Source of the DNA: Aulostomus chinensis | Taxonomy: Eukaryota; Chordata; Actinopteri; Syngnathiformes; Aulostomidae | NCBI GenBank assembly: GCA_037954235.1 | Contig: JBBMOA010000008.1 | Span: 365,001 to 429,000 of the forward strand | Reading direction: 5' to 3' | DNA length: 64,000 bases | Shown: positions 1 through 10,220 of the stretch, piece by piece | Layout: each line of letters starts with the position of its first letter | Numbering within the stretch: the stretch's first letter is position 1 | Notes under the pieces: model-generated | Databases searched by the model: none | Told to the model about the DNA's origin: nothing | Seen by the model: the letters and a program-made list of their open reading frames with translations, nothing else | Translations under genes and position numbers: made by a program

Positions 1-256
1 ATAGAACTGGAGTCGGTACTAGACTATAGAGGATAGAACTGGAGTCGGTACGAGACTATAGAGGATAGAACTGGAGTCGGTACAAAGACTATAGAGGATA
101 GAACTGGAGTCGGTACTAGACGATAGAGGATAGAACTGGAGTCGGTACAAAGACTATAGAGGATAGAACTGGAGTCGGTACTAGACTATAGAGGATAGAA
201 CTGGAGTCGGTACTAGACGATAGAGGATAGAACTGGAGTCGGTACTAGACGATAGA
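1..256. repeat. 32-bp minisatellite at the window edge
   Basis: About eight head-to-tail copies of a 32-33 bp unit built around GATAGAACTGGAGTCGGTAC followed by a variable TAGACTATAGAG, TAGACGATAGAG or AAAGACTATAGAG ending. The array runs off the left edge, so its full size is unknown. It ends sharply at the sequence CCCACTGGCC. Confidence 0.95.
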
Positions 257-381
257 GCCCACTGGCCTTTTCCTGGATTCAGGTGGTGGAGACATCGAGG
301 GTCACTGACGAGGGCAAAGAAGTTTAGGCTTCCCCTGCAACTTCCATCTCCATGCTAACATGACGCTGCAGACTGTGTGAT

Positions 382-384
<3 letters not shown>

Positions 385-414
<30 letters not shown>
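385..414. repeat. (CA)n microsatellite
   Basis: An uninterrupted CA dinucleotide run of about 15 repeats. Short open frames across it are repeat artefacts. Confidence 0.97.
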
Positions 415-417
<3 letters not shown>

Positions 418-858
418 CAGCGGTGTCTGTCTCCAGAGAATAGTCTTTATCCCCATCGACAGTTTCAAACTAGTTCATGTGACCTGTTGGCGTTTGCAGG
501 AGATTTCCAAATTGACTCCATTTGAAAAAAACATACAACTTTTCCACTGCATAATACTGGCATTCTTTGTGAAAAACTGATGAGTAAAACAAGGTTTGGA
601 AATAATTAATTTACATGCAAATGAATGGCATCCAGAAGGTGTGGATGTGTGAGGAGCGTTGCCCTGTAGAACCGTCTCACTGCCAACACCTGCACAGCTG
701 TGCATCAAGACTTGACTCTGTCTCTGTGTCTCAGCCACCGACTGGAGTATTTCCAGCAGTTCTGCCTGGAGAGCATCATGGGAGAAGGCTGGATCCAGCC
801 AGAGTCTCACCTGTGGAAGGGAAAACCCTAATATTTTTCGAAAAGCAGTGTCTGTGTT

Positions 859-859
<1 letters not shown>

Positions 860-935
<76 letters not shown>
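860..935. repeat. (CA)n microsatellite
   Basis: A pure CA run of about 38 repeats. It is long enough to be length-polymorphic. Confidence 0.97.
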
Positions 936-936
<1 letters not shown>

Positions 937-999
937 CGTATCGGGGCTTTCGTGTTGTAATTCCATACTTTGCCATCATTCATATCTGTCTGTAAAATG

Positions 1000-1320
1000 A
1001 TTCCATTGATGACCTGCTGCTGATCGAGTTACCGCGCTGTTCCTCTGACGTGACTTTGATTTTTGGACTGTGATCCGGTTCATCCCAGGAAGGAAGGGTT
1101 CTGGGAGGCCGTGTGCGCCTGTCCATGTTCTATTCATCTTGTATCATTTTGTTTTCAATATTATGCTGCTTGTAAATTGATTTCTTTGTATAAAGGGGCA
1201 GAGAAAATGAGATTGTTCTTCTTTCTGCTCTCTTTCATTCAAGTTTCATAAATATTTTTGTGATGATATTTTTATCAATGAATTAAATGAACTTTTGAAT
1301 AAAAAACAGTCGATCAGCGT
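1000..1320 (+). other. Possible 3' end of a host transcript
   Basis: This AT-rich stretch looks like a 3' untranslated region. It contains an AATAAA signal at 1298-1303 followed by A-rich sequence. Upstream at about 733-840 a pyrimidine-rich CAG acceptor-like site precedes a short open segment that includes the residues GEGWIQPESHLWK and ends in a stop. No family was recognised. The reading as a host gene end is inference; a decayed repeat is equally possible. Confidence 0.22.
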
Positions 1321-2273
1321 CAGTCTCAGGTCAGCTCTGCATTCACCCTGCTTCTGAATGTGGTCTTGGTGGTTGCTCGTACAGGTCCGCTGCTGTGAGC
1401 TGTTACCTGCCCGGCAGCCTGATGTGTGTCGCCTCTGTGGGTAATGGCGGACACAGCTGCTCGCCAGTAGTGCTCGCATTGTCAGCTTTGCTAGGCTACA
1501 AGGCTTCCTGTGTCTCTGCCAGTGGTGGAGCTCATGGTGGACTGGTGGACCTGGACTGCTGCAGTGGGTCAGCTGGTCTTTCAGTCCCAGGTGTTTCGGT
1601 CAAAGGTTCCACCTGAGGTTCAGGGTTCAGGATCCACTGCTGAGAACTTCACCATACACACACCAGGGCCTCGGCTCTTCCTCAGTCCACCTGAGTCCAG
1701 ACTGGAGATACTGGAGGACCACCGATGGAATGGCGAGGGTGACCTGCCTTCTGCCTGATATCAGCTGGGTCGGCCTCCAGCCACCCCACGACCCTGAAAC
1801 AGGATAAGTGGTTGGCAGTGGATTGATGATGTCACATCTTTTCACTGTCTTGTGTTGTGTGTTGCTAACATTAGTAGCAGCAGGCTGCGCTGCTTCAGCA
1901 GCCAGCAGCTCTAGTGCTCTGAGGCCATGGTCCACAGCTGGAAAAGGGTGGCCTGCCCACTCCAGGTTGGGGGGGAGGTCCTACCTCAGGTGGAGGAGTT
2001 TTAGTATCTCGGGATCTTGTTCACCAGTGAGGGTAGGATGGAGCAGGAGATTGTCCAGTCCCTCTGGGGATCCATGATGATGCGATCGCAACTATTAACG
2101 CAAATTCAGGCCATCCCTGCGAATTTTACACAGCCAGCAATTTTATCCAGTCACCGCATCTTTAATACAACTTTGAGCGATTGCATCACTCCTTCTTTTC
2201 ATGTCAGCTGTTACGTTGTCATTTACACTTGCTGTTCTCCTGGCGAACAGGCTAACCTGCGTGAGAAGGAAAT
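1321..2273. other. Unassigned sequence with a short dispersed-repeat fragment
   Basis: No convincing gene was seen. At about 1758-1815 the sequence CCAGCCACCCCACGACCCTGA followed by GGATAAGTGGTTGGCAGTGG resembles the end of a very common fish dispersed repeat. Its consensus there reads roughly GGCTCCAGC...CGACCCTGAA..GGATAAGCGG. Short open frames here show no recognisable domain. Confidence 0.4.
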
Positions 2274-3720
2274 TTGTCGCATTTGCCAACAAAAATCACC
2301 GCTAAGGACGGTGCTCTTCCACTTCCCTGTACACGACATGAAAGTGGTGGTGAATTGTTTTGTGGTGAAGTGTCTGCAAGAATATCACAAGAACATAACA
2401 TAGCCATTGATGATGTCATTGTGTTCGACAACGCAGCGTATACGAAGAAAGTATTTAACACTGTGCGACAGTCATTATTCGCTAATTCCCTTTACGTAAT
2501 GTCATGGCACGCATCATGAACCTCATTGGTGGTGCCTTCCTCAAGCCTTTTGATCAGCTGACTGCTTCCATGTTGAGTTTCTCACAAAGGTTCTACCAAG
2601 CTGGCTCCCGCTAAAGAAGATGCCTCCAGTTCCTGCCAAAAAAACTACCTTCAGGAAGAAAGGCTTCAAATCCATGTGCAACACAGTGAAACTCCAGGTT
2701 TGCTGCAGTACACCACTGAGAGCACTTGGACTGTACAAGGAGTTCGCAGAGATGGAAGTAAATGTAAGAATATTTCTATCTTTACAGTGTATTACTTCTT
2801 TACATTGCATTAAAGTCACATTGGACTTCATCCCCTTTGCGACACATGAATGCATGATTCTAAGATAACTCAGATTGTACTGTCAAAAATGTGACTAATT
2901 TCTTCTTCTGTTTGTGGTGCATTTTTGCCACATACTTGCAATCTGTGGAAAGCCTTCGTGAGACGCTCCAGAATCCAGAAGCCACTCCAAGTCTCCAGCT
3001 GCACATCAGCATCATGGCAGATAAGTGCAAAGTCATCATCCAACGTCTAAACCTCTTCCAGAGCAGATGTCCGATGACCACTGAGACATGTGACTACCTT
3101 TGCAGCAAACAAAGAGCTCCAATATGAAGCCTGTGCCCAGTACTTGGAGGGGCTTGACCTCTCTTTTGCCACACAGAAACAAATCCTCAACTCAGTGGAG
3201 CGAGCATACAACAATGCAGAGGAAACACTAGGCAAGTACCTGTCAGATGGCCAACCTGCCATTGGCTTCCTGAAGGAGGTCGGGGTGTTTGATCCTCGTC
3301 ACACTGCATTTCAGAATGACAGTGTTTCAAGCTACAAAAACATCCCAGGTTTCAGCGTTGGTCCTCAACATGAACTGAACCTCTATTTGGTCGCTTGGGG
3401 CCAGCATCACTCAAAGCTTCAGCCTGTGCAGTGGCACATTGGGATGTTTTCTGGGATGGACAGCAGGAGAGACTTTCTGTGCTGAGCACCTTGGCGAAAC
3501 GATACAGAGATGTGATGTCATCATGAACTCAGCAGGTGCTGAGCCAAGCAACAGCATTGACAAGTTGGTTCTGTCCAGTCGCAGGAGGTCAGTTACCAAT
3601 GACAATCTCAAAGCCTCGGTCTTCCTCGACCACAACCAGCGTCTCACCAGTGGTGCTCTTGAAATGGATAAAGAAGAGGAAGCTTCTGTGAGGACATGGA
3701 GGTCTGAGGCTCAATCAGCT
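2274..3720 (+). pseudogene. hAT-like transposase remnant
   Basis: Fragments in several frames on the plus strand look like one decayed transposase-type protein. The first part (2274-2519) carries the segment VIVFDNAAYTKKVF, which resembles the RNase H-like core of hAT-type and CGGBP1-like transposase genes. The reading continues after a frameshift near 2515 with MNLIGGAFLKPF. Later parts (about 2935-3125, 3090-3485 and 3439-3720) hold charged helical sequence such as LEGLDLSFATQKQILNSVER. Intron-like or inserted sequence separates them at about 2760-2930. At least three frameshifts or stops are needed, so it is not functional. The family call rests on recognition of a short core and could be wrong in detail; it may instead be a host gene copy derived from a transposase. 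No terminal inverted repeats were found. Confidence 0.45.
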
Positions 3721-3974
3721 GACAGGATTTTTTTGGTTTACATTTATTATTTTTCCCTGCAGCGTTTCATTTTGTTCTGAATGCTCAAAACACAGGGGTA
3801 AAATCAATAAGTTGTATACACAAATATTTTGGTTTTTGTGAGGAGGGACGGCTGAAAATTCATTTTGGGTTTTACTGTTCTGTTTATGTTAAGTAGAAGC
3901 ACATGGGGAAGTAAAGTTGTACTCGGGTGCAAAATATTGTGAATCTGCACATTTTAAATTGCACCTTCAAAATC

Positions 3975-4293
3975 CATCCATGTGGTGGGGGTGGAGCCTA
4001 TCCCAGCAGCCTTCCTCCTGGACAGGTCACCAGTCCATGGCAGGGCCAACACATAGAGACAGACAACCATTGGCTCTCCCAGCCACGCCTACGGTCAATT
4101 TAGAGTCTGGATTAACCTGGTCCCTCTTGATGTCTTTGGACTGTGGAGGAAGCTGGAGTACCAGAGAGAACCCAGCAGGAACAGGGAGAACATGGAGACT
4201 CACCCAGAAAGACCCCGTGCTGCAGCCGGGGCTCCACCCACAACCTTCTTGCTGGGGGGCCACAGGGAGGACCACTGCTCCACTGCGCCACCT
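3975..4293 (+). repeat. Dispersed repeat family A, copy 1
   Basis: A 320-bp repeat starting at GTGGTGGGGGTGGAGCC and ending at a CCACTGCGCCACC motif. Near-identical copies lie at 7625-7940 (minus), 20529-20655 (minus, partial) and 40411-40680 (plus, partial). It belongs to a widespread fish repeat recognisable from 'CCAGTCCATGGCAGGGCC' and 'TCTTTGGACTGTGGAGGAAG'. The 82-130 residue open frames across it recur in each copy and are not genes. Confidence 0.85.
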
Positions 4294-5384
4294 ACCTTCA
4301 AAATCATAATTATTTATTAGGGCCTGAGCCAGGAGGTACTTCTGGCAAAGACCCTATTATGTATTTTTATAATTTAAGAACTGTGTAGTTACTTAACTTA
4401 AAACCCAACTTTCCTTTCATCTCCACCATTCAACCTAATCAATTGCTTACTTTTAAGCATTTGTGCACTTTATTTTCATCTGCAGAATTTCATTTATTTT
4501 GTGTTTTCATTCAGTATCTGTTGAAACAGAGTATTTATGGTTGTGTTCAGTTTTAAAAGTTTAAATTTGCCAAGTTTAAAGGCACTGACAAATTATTTTA
4601 TTCAGTAATTACTTAGTTGTAACAAGTTATGTTATCTTTATCCTGCAAGTTCAATGAACTTGAATTTTTTCAAGTTATGTTCATGTTTTTCTTGCTAAGC
4701 TAGAACCTAAAGAGTGGCTGGAGAGGACAGTCTGGGCTTCCTTGCTGAGGCTGCTGCCCCTGCGACCCGGACCAACTGGATAAGAGGAGGAGGAGGAGGA
4801 TGGCTCCAGCTGGGGCCCTAAGACAGAAATCATAGGGAACTACAAATTGTTCAGGACTGTGTTGTAGGTGGGAGACAGGTCATGATGAAGGGCACTTCCT
4901 CTGTTCAGGGATGTTCATTCCAGTTTGAGGAGCTGGCCTTCGTAACCGCCCGTCTCCTGCCTACAACACAGTCCTGATACACTCACATCTTCAATCTCAT
5001 CAGTTTCCTTTCTACTTTTTTTGAAGCTGGGATGGATCAAGGCCTTGTGATCCCCAACATGCACAGACACATGAGGACTAGAGACTGACCCTGTCCACCC
5101 CCTCACCCTAACCCTGCCAAAGCCCCAAGCAGAGGCAGACTATTTATCAGTGGCAAACTGCTTCTCTTGACCAGGAGCCAGGCATGACTCTCATGTTGGA
5201 TGTGTTGCTCTTGCTTTGGCAGCCCAAAAGCCCATATTGAGCCCTATCAGTTTTAATTGGTGTTCTCGCCTTTGAAATGTGTGCAGTGATTAGGCCGAGA
5301 GAGCTCACTTCTTAAGTCCCCTCCTTATCATCATCCTGCGGTGCCTTGCCACTGCATTATGCAATACACTCTCTCTCTCTTCCA

Positions 5385-5386
<2 letters not shown>
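4294..5386. other. Non-coding, no feature recognised
   Basis: AT-rich sequence followed by moderately GC sequence with a small GAG-rich run near 4785. The phrase CTGTGTTGTAGG..GGAGAC near 4860 recurs in inverted form near 4965, suggesting a small imperfect inverted repeat. No gene was seen. Confidence 0.6.

Positions 5387-5429
<43 letters not shown>
5387..5429. repeat. (CA)n microsatellite
   Basis: A CA run of about 21 repeats directly adjoining the 5430-5652 cassette. Confidence 0.97.
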
Positions 5430-5433
<4 letters not shown>

Positions 5434-5651
5434 GTACTTATATCTTTGTGAGGACTTTCATTGACTTTCACGTAATACATTCCCTAGCCCCTCCCCCTCA
5501 CCCTAACCATCTCAACTGACTGCCTGACCCCAACCTTGAGCCTAAAACTAACCAGAATGTCTATCTAACCTCAACCCTAAAACCAAGTCTTGACCTTCAA
5601 ACAGCCCTTTGAAGATGTGAGGACTGGCTAAAATGTCCTCACTCTGGTGGT

Positions 5652-5652
<1 letters not shown>
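5430..5652 (+). repeat. CA-flanked dispersed cassette, copy 1
   Basis: A unique-sequence cassette beginning CTTGTACTTATATCTTTGTG and ending GTCCTCACTCTGGTGGTTAA, with CA runs on both sides. A diverged copy in inverse orientation lies at 62635-62907, where it is flanked by GT/CA runs. Repeated CCTAACC-like motifs in the middle (CACCCTAACC, CTCAACCCTAA) look telomere-like but are part of the cassette. It is probably a dispersed repeat associated with microsatellites. Confidence 0.8.

Positions 5653-5699
<47 letters not shown>
5653..5699. repeat. (CA)n microsatellite
   Basis: A CA run of about 23 repeats at the right edge of the cassette. Confidence 0.97.
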
Positions 5700-6271
5700 T
5701 ATTCTACCACTGATAAAATGTCTGAAGTGTGTCTGGCTAGTTTCAATAAAGACAACATCTTTATAAAACTCTCTCATCAATACACATGGACATGCACCCA
5801 TGTCCCTGCTCAGATATCAAACCAGCTTCCTCTAATTAGGGTGACGTGAAGGAGAGCAGCTGAACAGGTTGCTGCCTCTCGTCTACCTCAAAAGCCCTGA
5901 CAGACGAGCAGGCGTCTTATCCCCCTCAGAAAAGAGACCAGCTCCCTCTAAAACATTCCCAGCCAGCTTAAGGGTGATTGTGCATGTCAGAAACTTTCTG
6001 GTGATCACCCAGACCTACTTCTTTTTTATTCAAGAGCTGTGGGTCTCATTTCTTGAAGTTTAAAGAGTGTTTGAGGGTATGAATGAGGATAAAGTTGTGA
6101 TGAAAAATAGAACGAGGGGGATAAAGCAGTGATCTCAGAACATGAAAAGAGTGAGAGATTGAAAAAGTGAAAACGGTAATAACTTTGCCTACTTTTAGGG
6201 GCTCTGTTAGAGACCCAAATGAATGATTCTTGCTGAAGTGAGGAAGACTCGCAGAACTCGTAGACGGATCT
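5700..6271. other. Non-coding, no feature recognised
   Basis: Ordinary AT-leaning sequence without a recognisable gene or repeat. Confidence 0.6.
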
Positions 6272-6400
6272 TCTACAATTCTACAGTTTCATTTAGCAGA
6301 CGCTTTTGTCCAAAGCGACGTACAACACAAGCAAGAATTTAGACTTAATTAAGGAAAAGTCCATAGGAAGCGCAAAAGTGCTTCAGTTGTGATTTGGTCA
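6272..6400 (+). repeat. Dispersed repeat family B, copy 1
   Basis: A 130-bp repeat containing TTTAGCAGACGCTTTTGTCC followed by AAAGCGACGTACAA, a phrase very common in teleost short retroposon-like repeats. A second copy at 57904-58047 is nearly the same and sits inside the Maverick polymerase gene. Which superfamily it belongs to was not resolved. Confidence 0.8.
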
Positions 6401-7624
6401 CAGGTACTGCCATCTAGTGGCAGAAGAAGTGTCGCCCCCCCCTTCCTTTTTTTTTTTTTTTTTTTTTGACAAACATACAACATCACCCAACACAGTTAGT
6501 GCTACATAGTCACTAAGTGCTGGGTCTTGGACCCTCTGACTGATTCTACCCCAAAGAGGAGCAGAGTCAGGTTCAGTGCCTCGGTGCTCTAGACTAGTAT
6601 TCTTGTCTTGTCCAGATAAGAAATATGATTTCATAAGACAGGAATGTGACAACGCTATGATGCTTCCCGCTGAGAGGATAACAGTTTTACAGCCATAAAC
6701 GCCTTGCAACCCATCCCCACAGGAGTTGAGGCCCACACCAAAATGAACTCTGCCAACGTTTCAGGAAGACCACTGCACACATTAAAAGCGCAGCAACTGG
6801 CACCACACAGGAATAAAACTCAGTACCAAAAATGCACAGAAATCAATAAGGACCACTACAAACTGCAAGCAGGTCAAAACCAGTCCACACAACTAGGGGG
6901 AGACAGGGGTCCGTGGCCTCCAGTGCCTCCTCTGAATGAGCCCCTGACAAGTTATTAGTTTTACTTACATACACTTTTTAAATAATCATGCTCACGTTCA
7001 GTGGGGAAATGGTTGGGCAAGTGCTTAAAATACCCTAACTTAATATGCAGACAAGGACAGAAAACTATAGACAACACTTAGCACTCCACCTAACATAAAA
7101 CTGTCATAAATATTAATATACTTGTCATCAAGTTGTCATTACAAATACATCACAATCAATTCAATGTCAACTTGTCATTAACCGGGACAACTTCTGGTAA
7201 GGTCACATTGATTTGTGTCAAGTTGCAACTGGTCAAGCCAGAGACAGCTAACATTGACATTGGTGATTCTACTGGGAATGCAGACCAACAGAGCAGAGGG
7301 ACATCTCAGAGCAAGAACTGTCGAGCTGCTTATTGAAATGTGGATCTTTTAAAATTGAAACAGATACTGTGAAGGTCCCTGGCTGGTGTCTCATTATTAC
7401 ATTTCCTGTGATGCAGCAGGTATCTGGAGGGCAGAGGGCTGTCATTCCTCTTGTTGGAAGCACCTGGGCCCGATGCTCTCTCGGCAACATATAGACCTCA
7501 CCTTGCTGGTGGGAAGCCTCCTTCCACACTACTGGTACTACTGACCAACACATCACATTTTTCTTTTAGTTAATTTCTTGGTTTATCGTTGCGTTTGTTT
7601 AGTTAAATAAATTCATTATTTGAG
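6401..7624. other. Non-coding with a poly(T) tract
   Basis: A poly(T) run of about 22 bases lies at 6447-6468. The rest is AT-rich and shows no recognisable gene. The region 7085-7200 repeats TTGTCATTA/TTGTCATCA-like words. Confidence 0.6.
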
Positions 7625-7940
7625 GCAGCCCAGTGGAGCAGTGGTCCTCACTGTGGCCCCCAGCAAGAAGGTTGTGGGTGGAGCCCCGGCTGCAGCACGG
7701 GGTCTTTCTGGGTGAGTCTCCATGTTCTCCCTGTTCCTGCTGGGTTCTCTCTGGTACTCCAGCTTCCTCCACAGTCCAAAGACATCAAGAGGGACCAGGT
7801 TAATCCAGACTCTAAATTGACCGTAGGCGTGGCTGGGAGAGCCAATGGTTGTCTGTCTCTATGTGTTGGCCCTGCCATGGACTGGTGACCTGTCCAGGGG
7901 GAAGGCTGCTGGGATAGGCTCCACCCCCACCACCCTCAAC
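7625..7940 (-). repeat. Dispersed repeat family A, copy 2
   Basis: The reverse complement of the 3975-4293 copy over its whole length, with very few differences. It is followed directly by GGAT-rich sequence on the plus strand, meaning the element's own left end is joined to an (ATCC)n tract. The near-identity of copies suggests recent spread or gene conversion. Confidence 0.88.
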
Positions 7941-7962
7941 AGGAGGAGAGGGAGAAGATGGA

Positions 7963-8195
7963 GGGATGAATGGATGATGGATGGATGGATGATGGATGGA
8001 TGGATGGATGGATGGATGGATGGATGGATGGGTGGATGGAGGGATGGATGGATGATGGATGGATGGAGGGATGGATGATGGATGGATGATGGATGGATGA
8101 TGGATGGATGGAGGGATGATGGATGGATGATGGATGGATGATGGATGGATGGAGGGATGATAGATGGATGATGGATGGATGGAGGGATGGATGGA
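7963..8195. repeat. (GGAT)n tetranucleotide array
   Basis: GGAT repeats interspersed with GATGAT and GGAGGGAT variants over about 230 bp. The array adjoins a family A repeat, as also at 20665-20755. Confidence 0.95.
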
Positions 8196-8935
8196 AATTC
8201 ATTATTTGGTCTTCAACCAGCATCTCCCACTCTTTGCCATGGCTTCAGAGCCAGGTCATGACAGATACATTTTAAAAGATGCCCAACACAATGTAAGACT
8301 TGAAAATACATCAGTAAAATAAGGACACGTCATCTTGCAACATGGGACCACACCAGGAGCATGCAAGTGTATCACCAGTGCGTGGTGAACAGGCCACACC
8401 TTCTCAACATACCAAATGACACGTGACCTTAACATTCTTTAATGAGACTGATTCAAACCTTTGTCCCTTTTCATCATGTTGACTCTTTGTTGATGTGTAT
8501 GTTAAATTCAGGCGTTCTCCTGAGAGCCTGCAGCTGGTTCACTAAGAACATGAAGTATTCTCTGAGTCAGAAACTGACAAAGAAACATTGTGTAAGAAGA
8601 AGGTCAGTAATGCGGAGTGTTAATATTCAGCCTTGGGTTTACAGCTTTGAAAGAATTGTAAGCAAGTTTCATCACATGAAAGTAGTGTCTCCTGGAGGGT
8701 TTGCATCTTTGATATCATCATGTGATCAGAATTTGATAGGACTAGTAAAAGCAAAGAGCAAGTAAAGGAGGGGGGAGACAGTAGAGAGTGATGTAAAGTT
8801 GAAGAGTTCAAAGGCGAAAGAGGAAAATGCATGAACAGCACGAAGAGGAAAGAAAAAATCTGAAATAGATGAAAGCAACAGAAACCTGTCCAAGACAAAG
8901 GAAGTGACCAGAACGAGCAAGAGAGGGTGAGCTCA
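8196..8935. other. Non-coding, no feature recognised
   Basis: No recognisable coding region. Open frames of about 90-107 codons here show no domain and no support. Confidence 0.55.
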
Positions 8936-8975
8936 GGGAGAGAGAGAGAGTGAGGGAGAGAGAGAGAGAGTGAGG
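8936..8975. repeat. (GA)n-rich tract
   Basis: AGAGAG runs with two GTGAGG interruptions. Confidence 0.9.
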
Positions 8976-10220
8976 AAGTAGACGCTAACAGTCAACAGTG
9001 GGCCTTGTTTCACAGGGAAGTGCAGCGGAAGAGAGCTTTGTGAGGGGAGTAAGAGGGCCTTCTTCATATTTCTGAACCAGTACTGATGTTTGCTGACTGG
9101 CAGCCAGGCAAATTGCTGTGGTGATCCGAAGCAGCATGATGAGTGACAGAGATTAAACTTCTCCGTTTTCAGTGGTAAGACAAAAGTAGAATACCTTGAT
9201 TTGCTCTTGCTCCATCTCATTTGACCGGCTCCTCTCCCGCTTTCTTTTCCAGGCTCTCATCACTTGAAAACTCCCACTTTCTCGCTTTTATTCATCCAAT
9301 ACACACTTTTTATTTTGCTGATAAAGTTCTAACTGGCTGCCAGTCAACTCTGATGGCAAACTCAGATCTCCTGCAACCGCAATTAACTAAAGTTCCCTGC
9401 AGAAGAACATTTTCCGTCTGCATTTTCCTGCCTGTCCTCTTCCTCTGGCTCGCCGACACCTGGTGAATATGTGATCAGTGTTGACATACTTTGAACCAAA
9501 CAGCTTCCCTAGTCTGCTCTGTACTGTGTCTCTCAGTGTTGAGTCAGACTCGGCCAGCTTGGCTAACCCTCCACTAATCCTATTTCCAAAGTAGGTGCAT
9601 TTAATTTGTTAGCAAGTGAGTGAGCATGCGGCTTAGTGAGCATGTGAGTGAGTGAATGAGGATAAAGTGTCACAGCTGCTCTGCTGGTTTTCAGCATTAC
9701 ATGGGTTATGTGTCAGCGACAGCTAATAGCTCATTCACTGCTCCAAATTAAAACACAATCACATAATTGGAAAAAAGCAAGGGAGGCGGGTTCTAACAGG
9801 ATTTATGAGAAAATGAAAAGTGATTGGATGTGAAGTTTGAATTAGAAGGAAGCAGTCTAGTGTCAGACTCCATGAAGGTGACTGACTGGTGTGGTGAATG
9901 GCCAGCCCCAGTGGACCAGATCCCATCCAAACCCAGGCAGTCGCATTAGTGTGATTGGTAGCGCCTCCCAAAAGTTAGGCTGTGAAAGCACCTTGCCAGC
10001 AAAAGTTCAGTCATAGTTCAACTGGCCTGACATGCCCTGTCCTGCTTCTCACACCAAATCTGTAAGCGTTCACCCTAGAACACAAACCTCTCGTGACACT
10101 ATGTTCCTTTCAAAAAGATAAACACAATTTTCCCTTTGCAAGCAAAAAGTTGGATTCATGAGAAAAACTATAATGCTGTATGTCTCCGATGAGATTTGCT
10201 GGTACTCTGGTACTTGTACT
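8976..10220. other. Non-coding, no feature recognised
   Basis: Mixed-composition sequence without a recognisable gene. GTGAGTGAG-type short repeats occur near 9610-9660. Confidence 0.55.

Noticed and set aside
475..966. 163-residue minus-strand frame
   Set aside because: Its centre is a cysteine/valine run from the (CA)n microsatellite, and the flanks show no domain.
5430..5652. Interstitial telomeric repeat
   Set aside because: The CCCTAACC-like words are irregular and recur in the same order in the second copy of the cassette, so they belong to that repeat.
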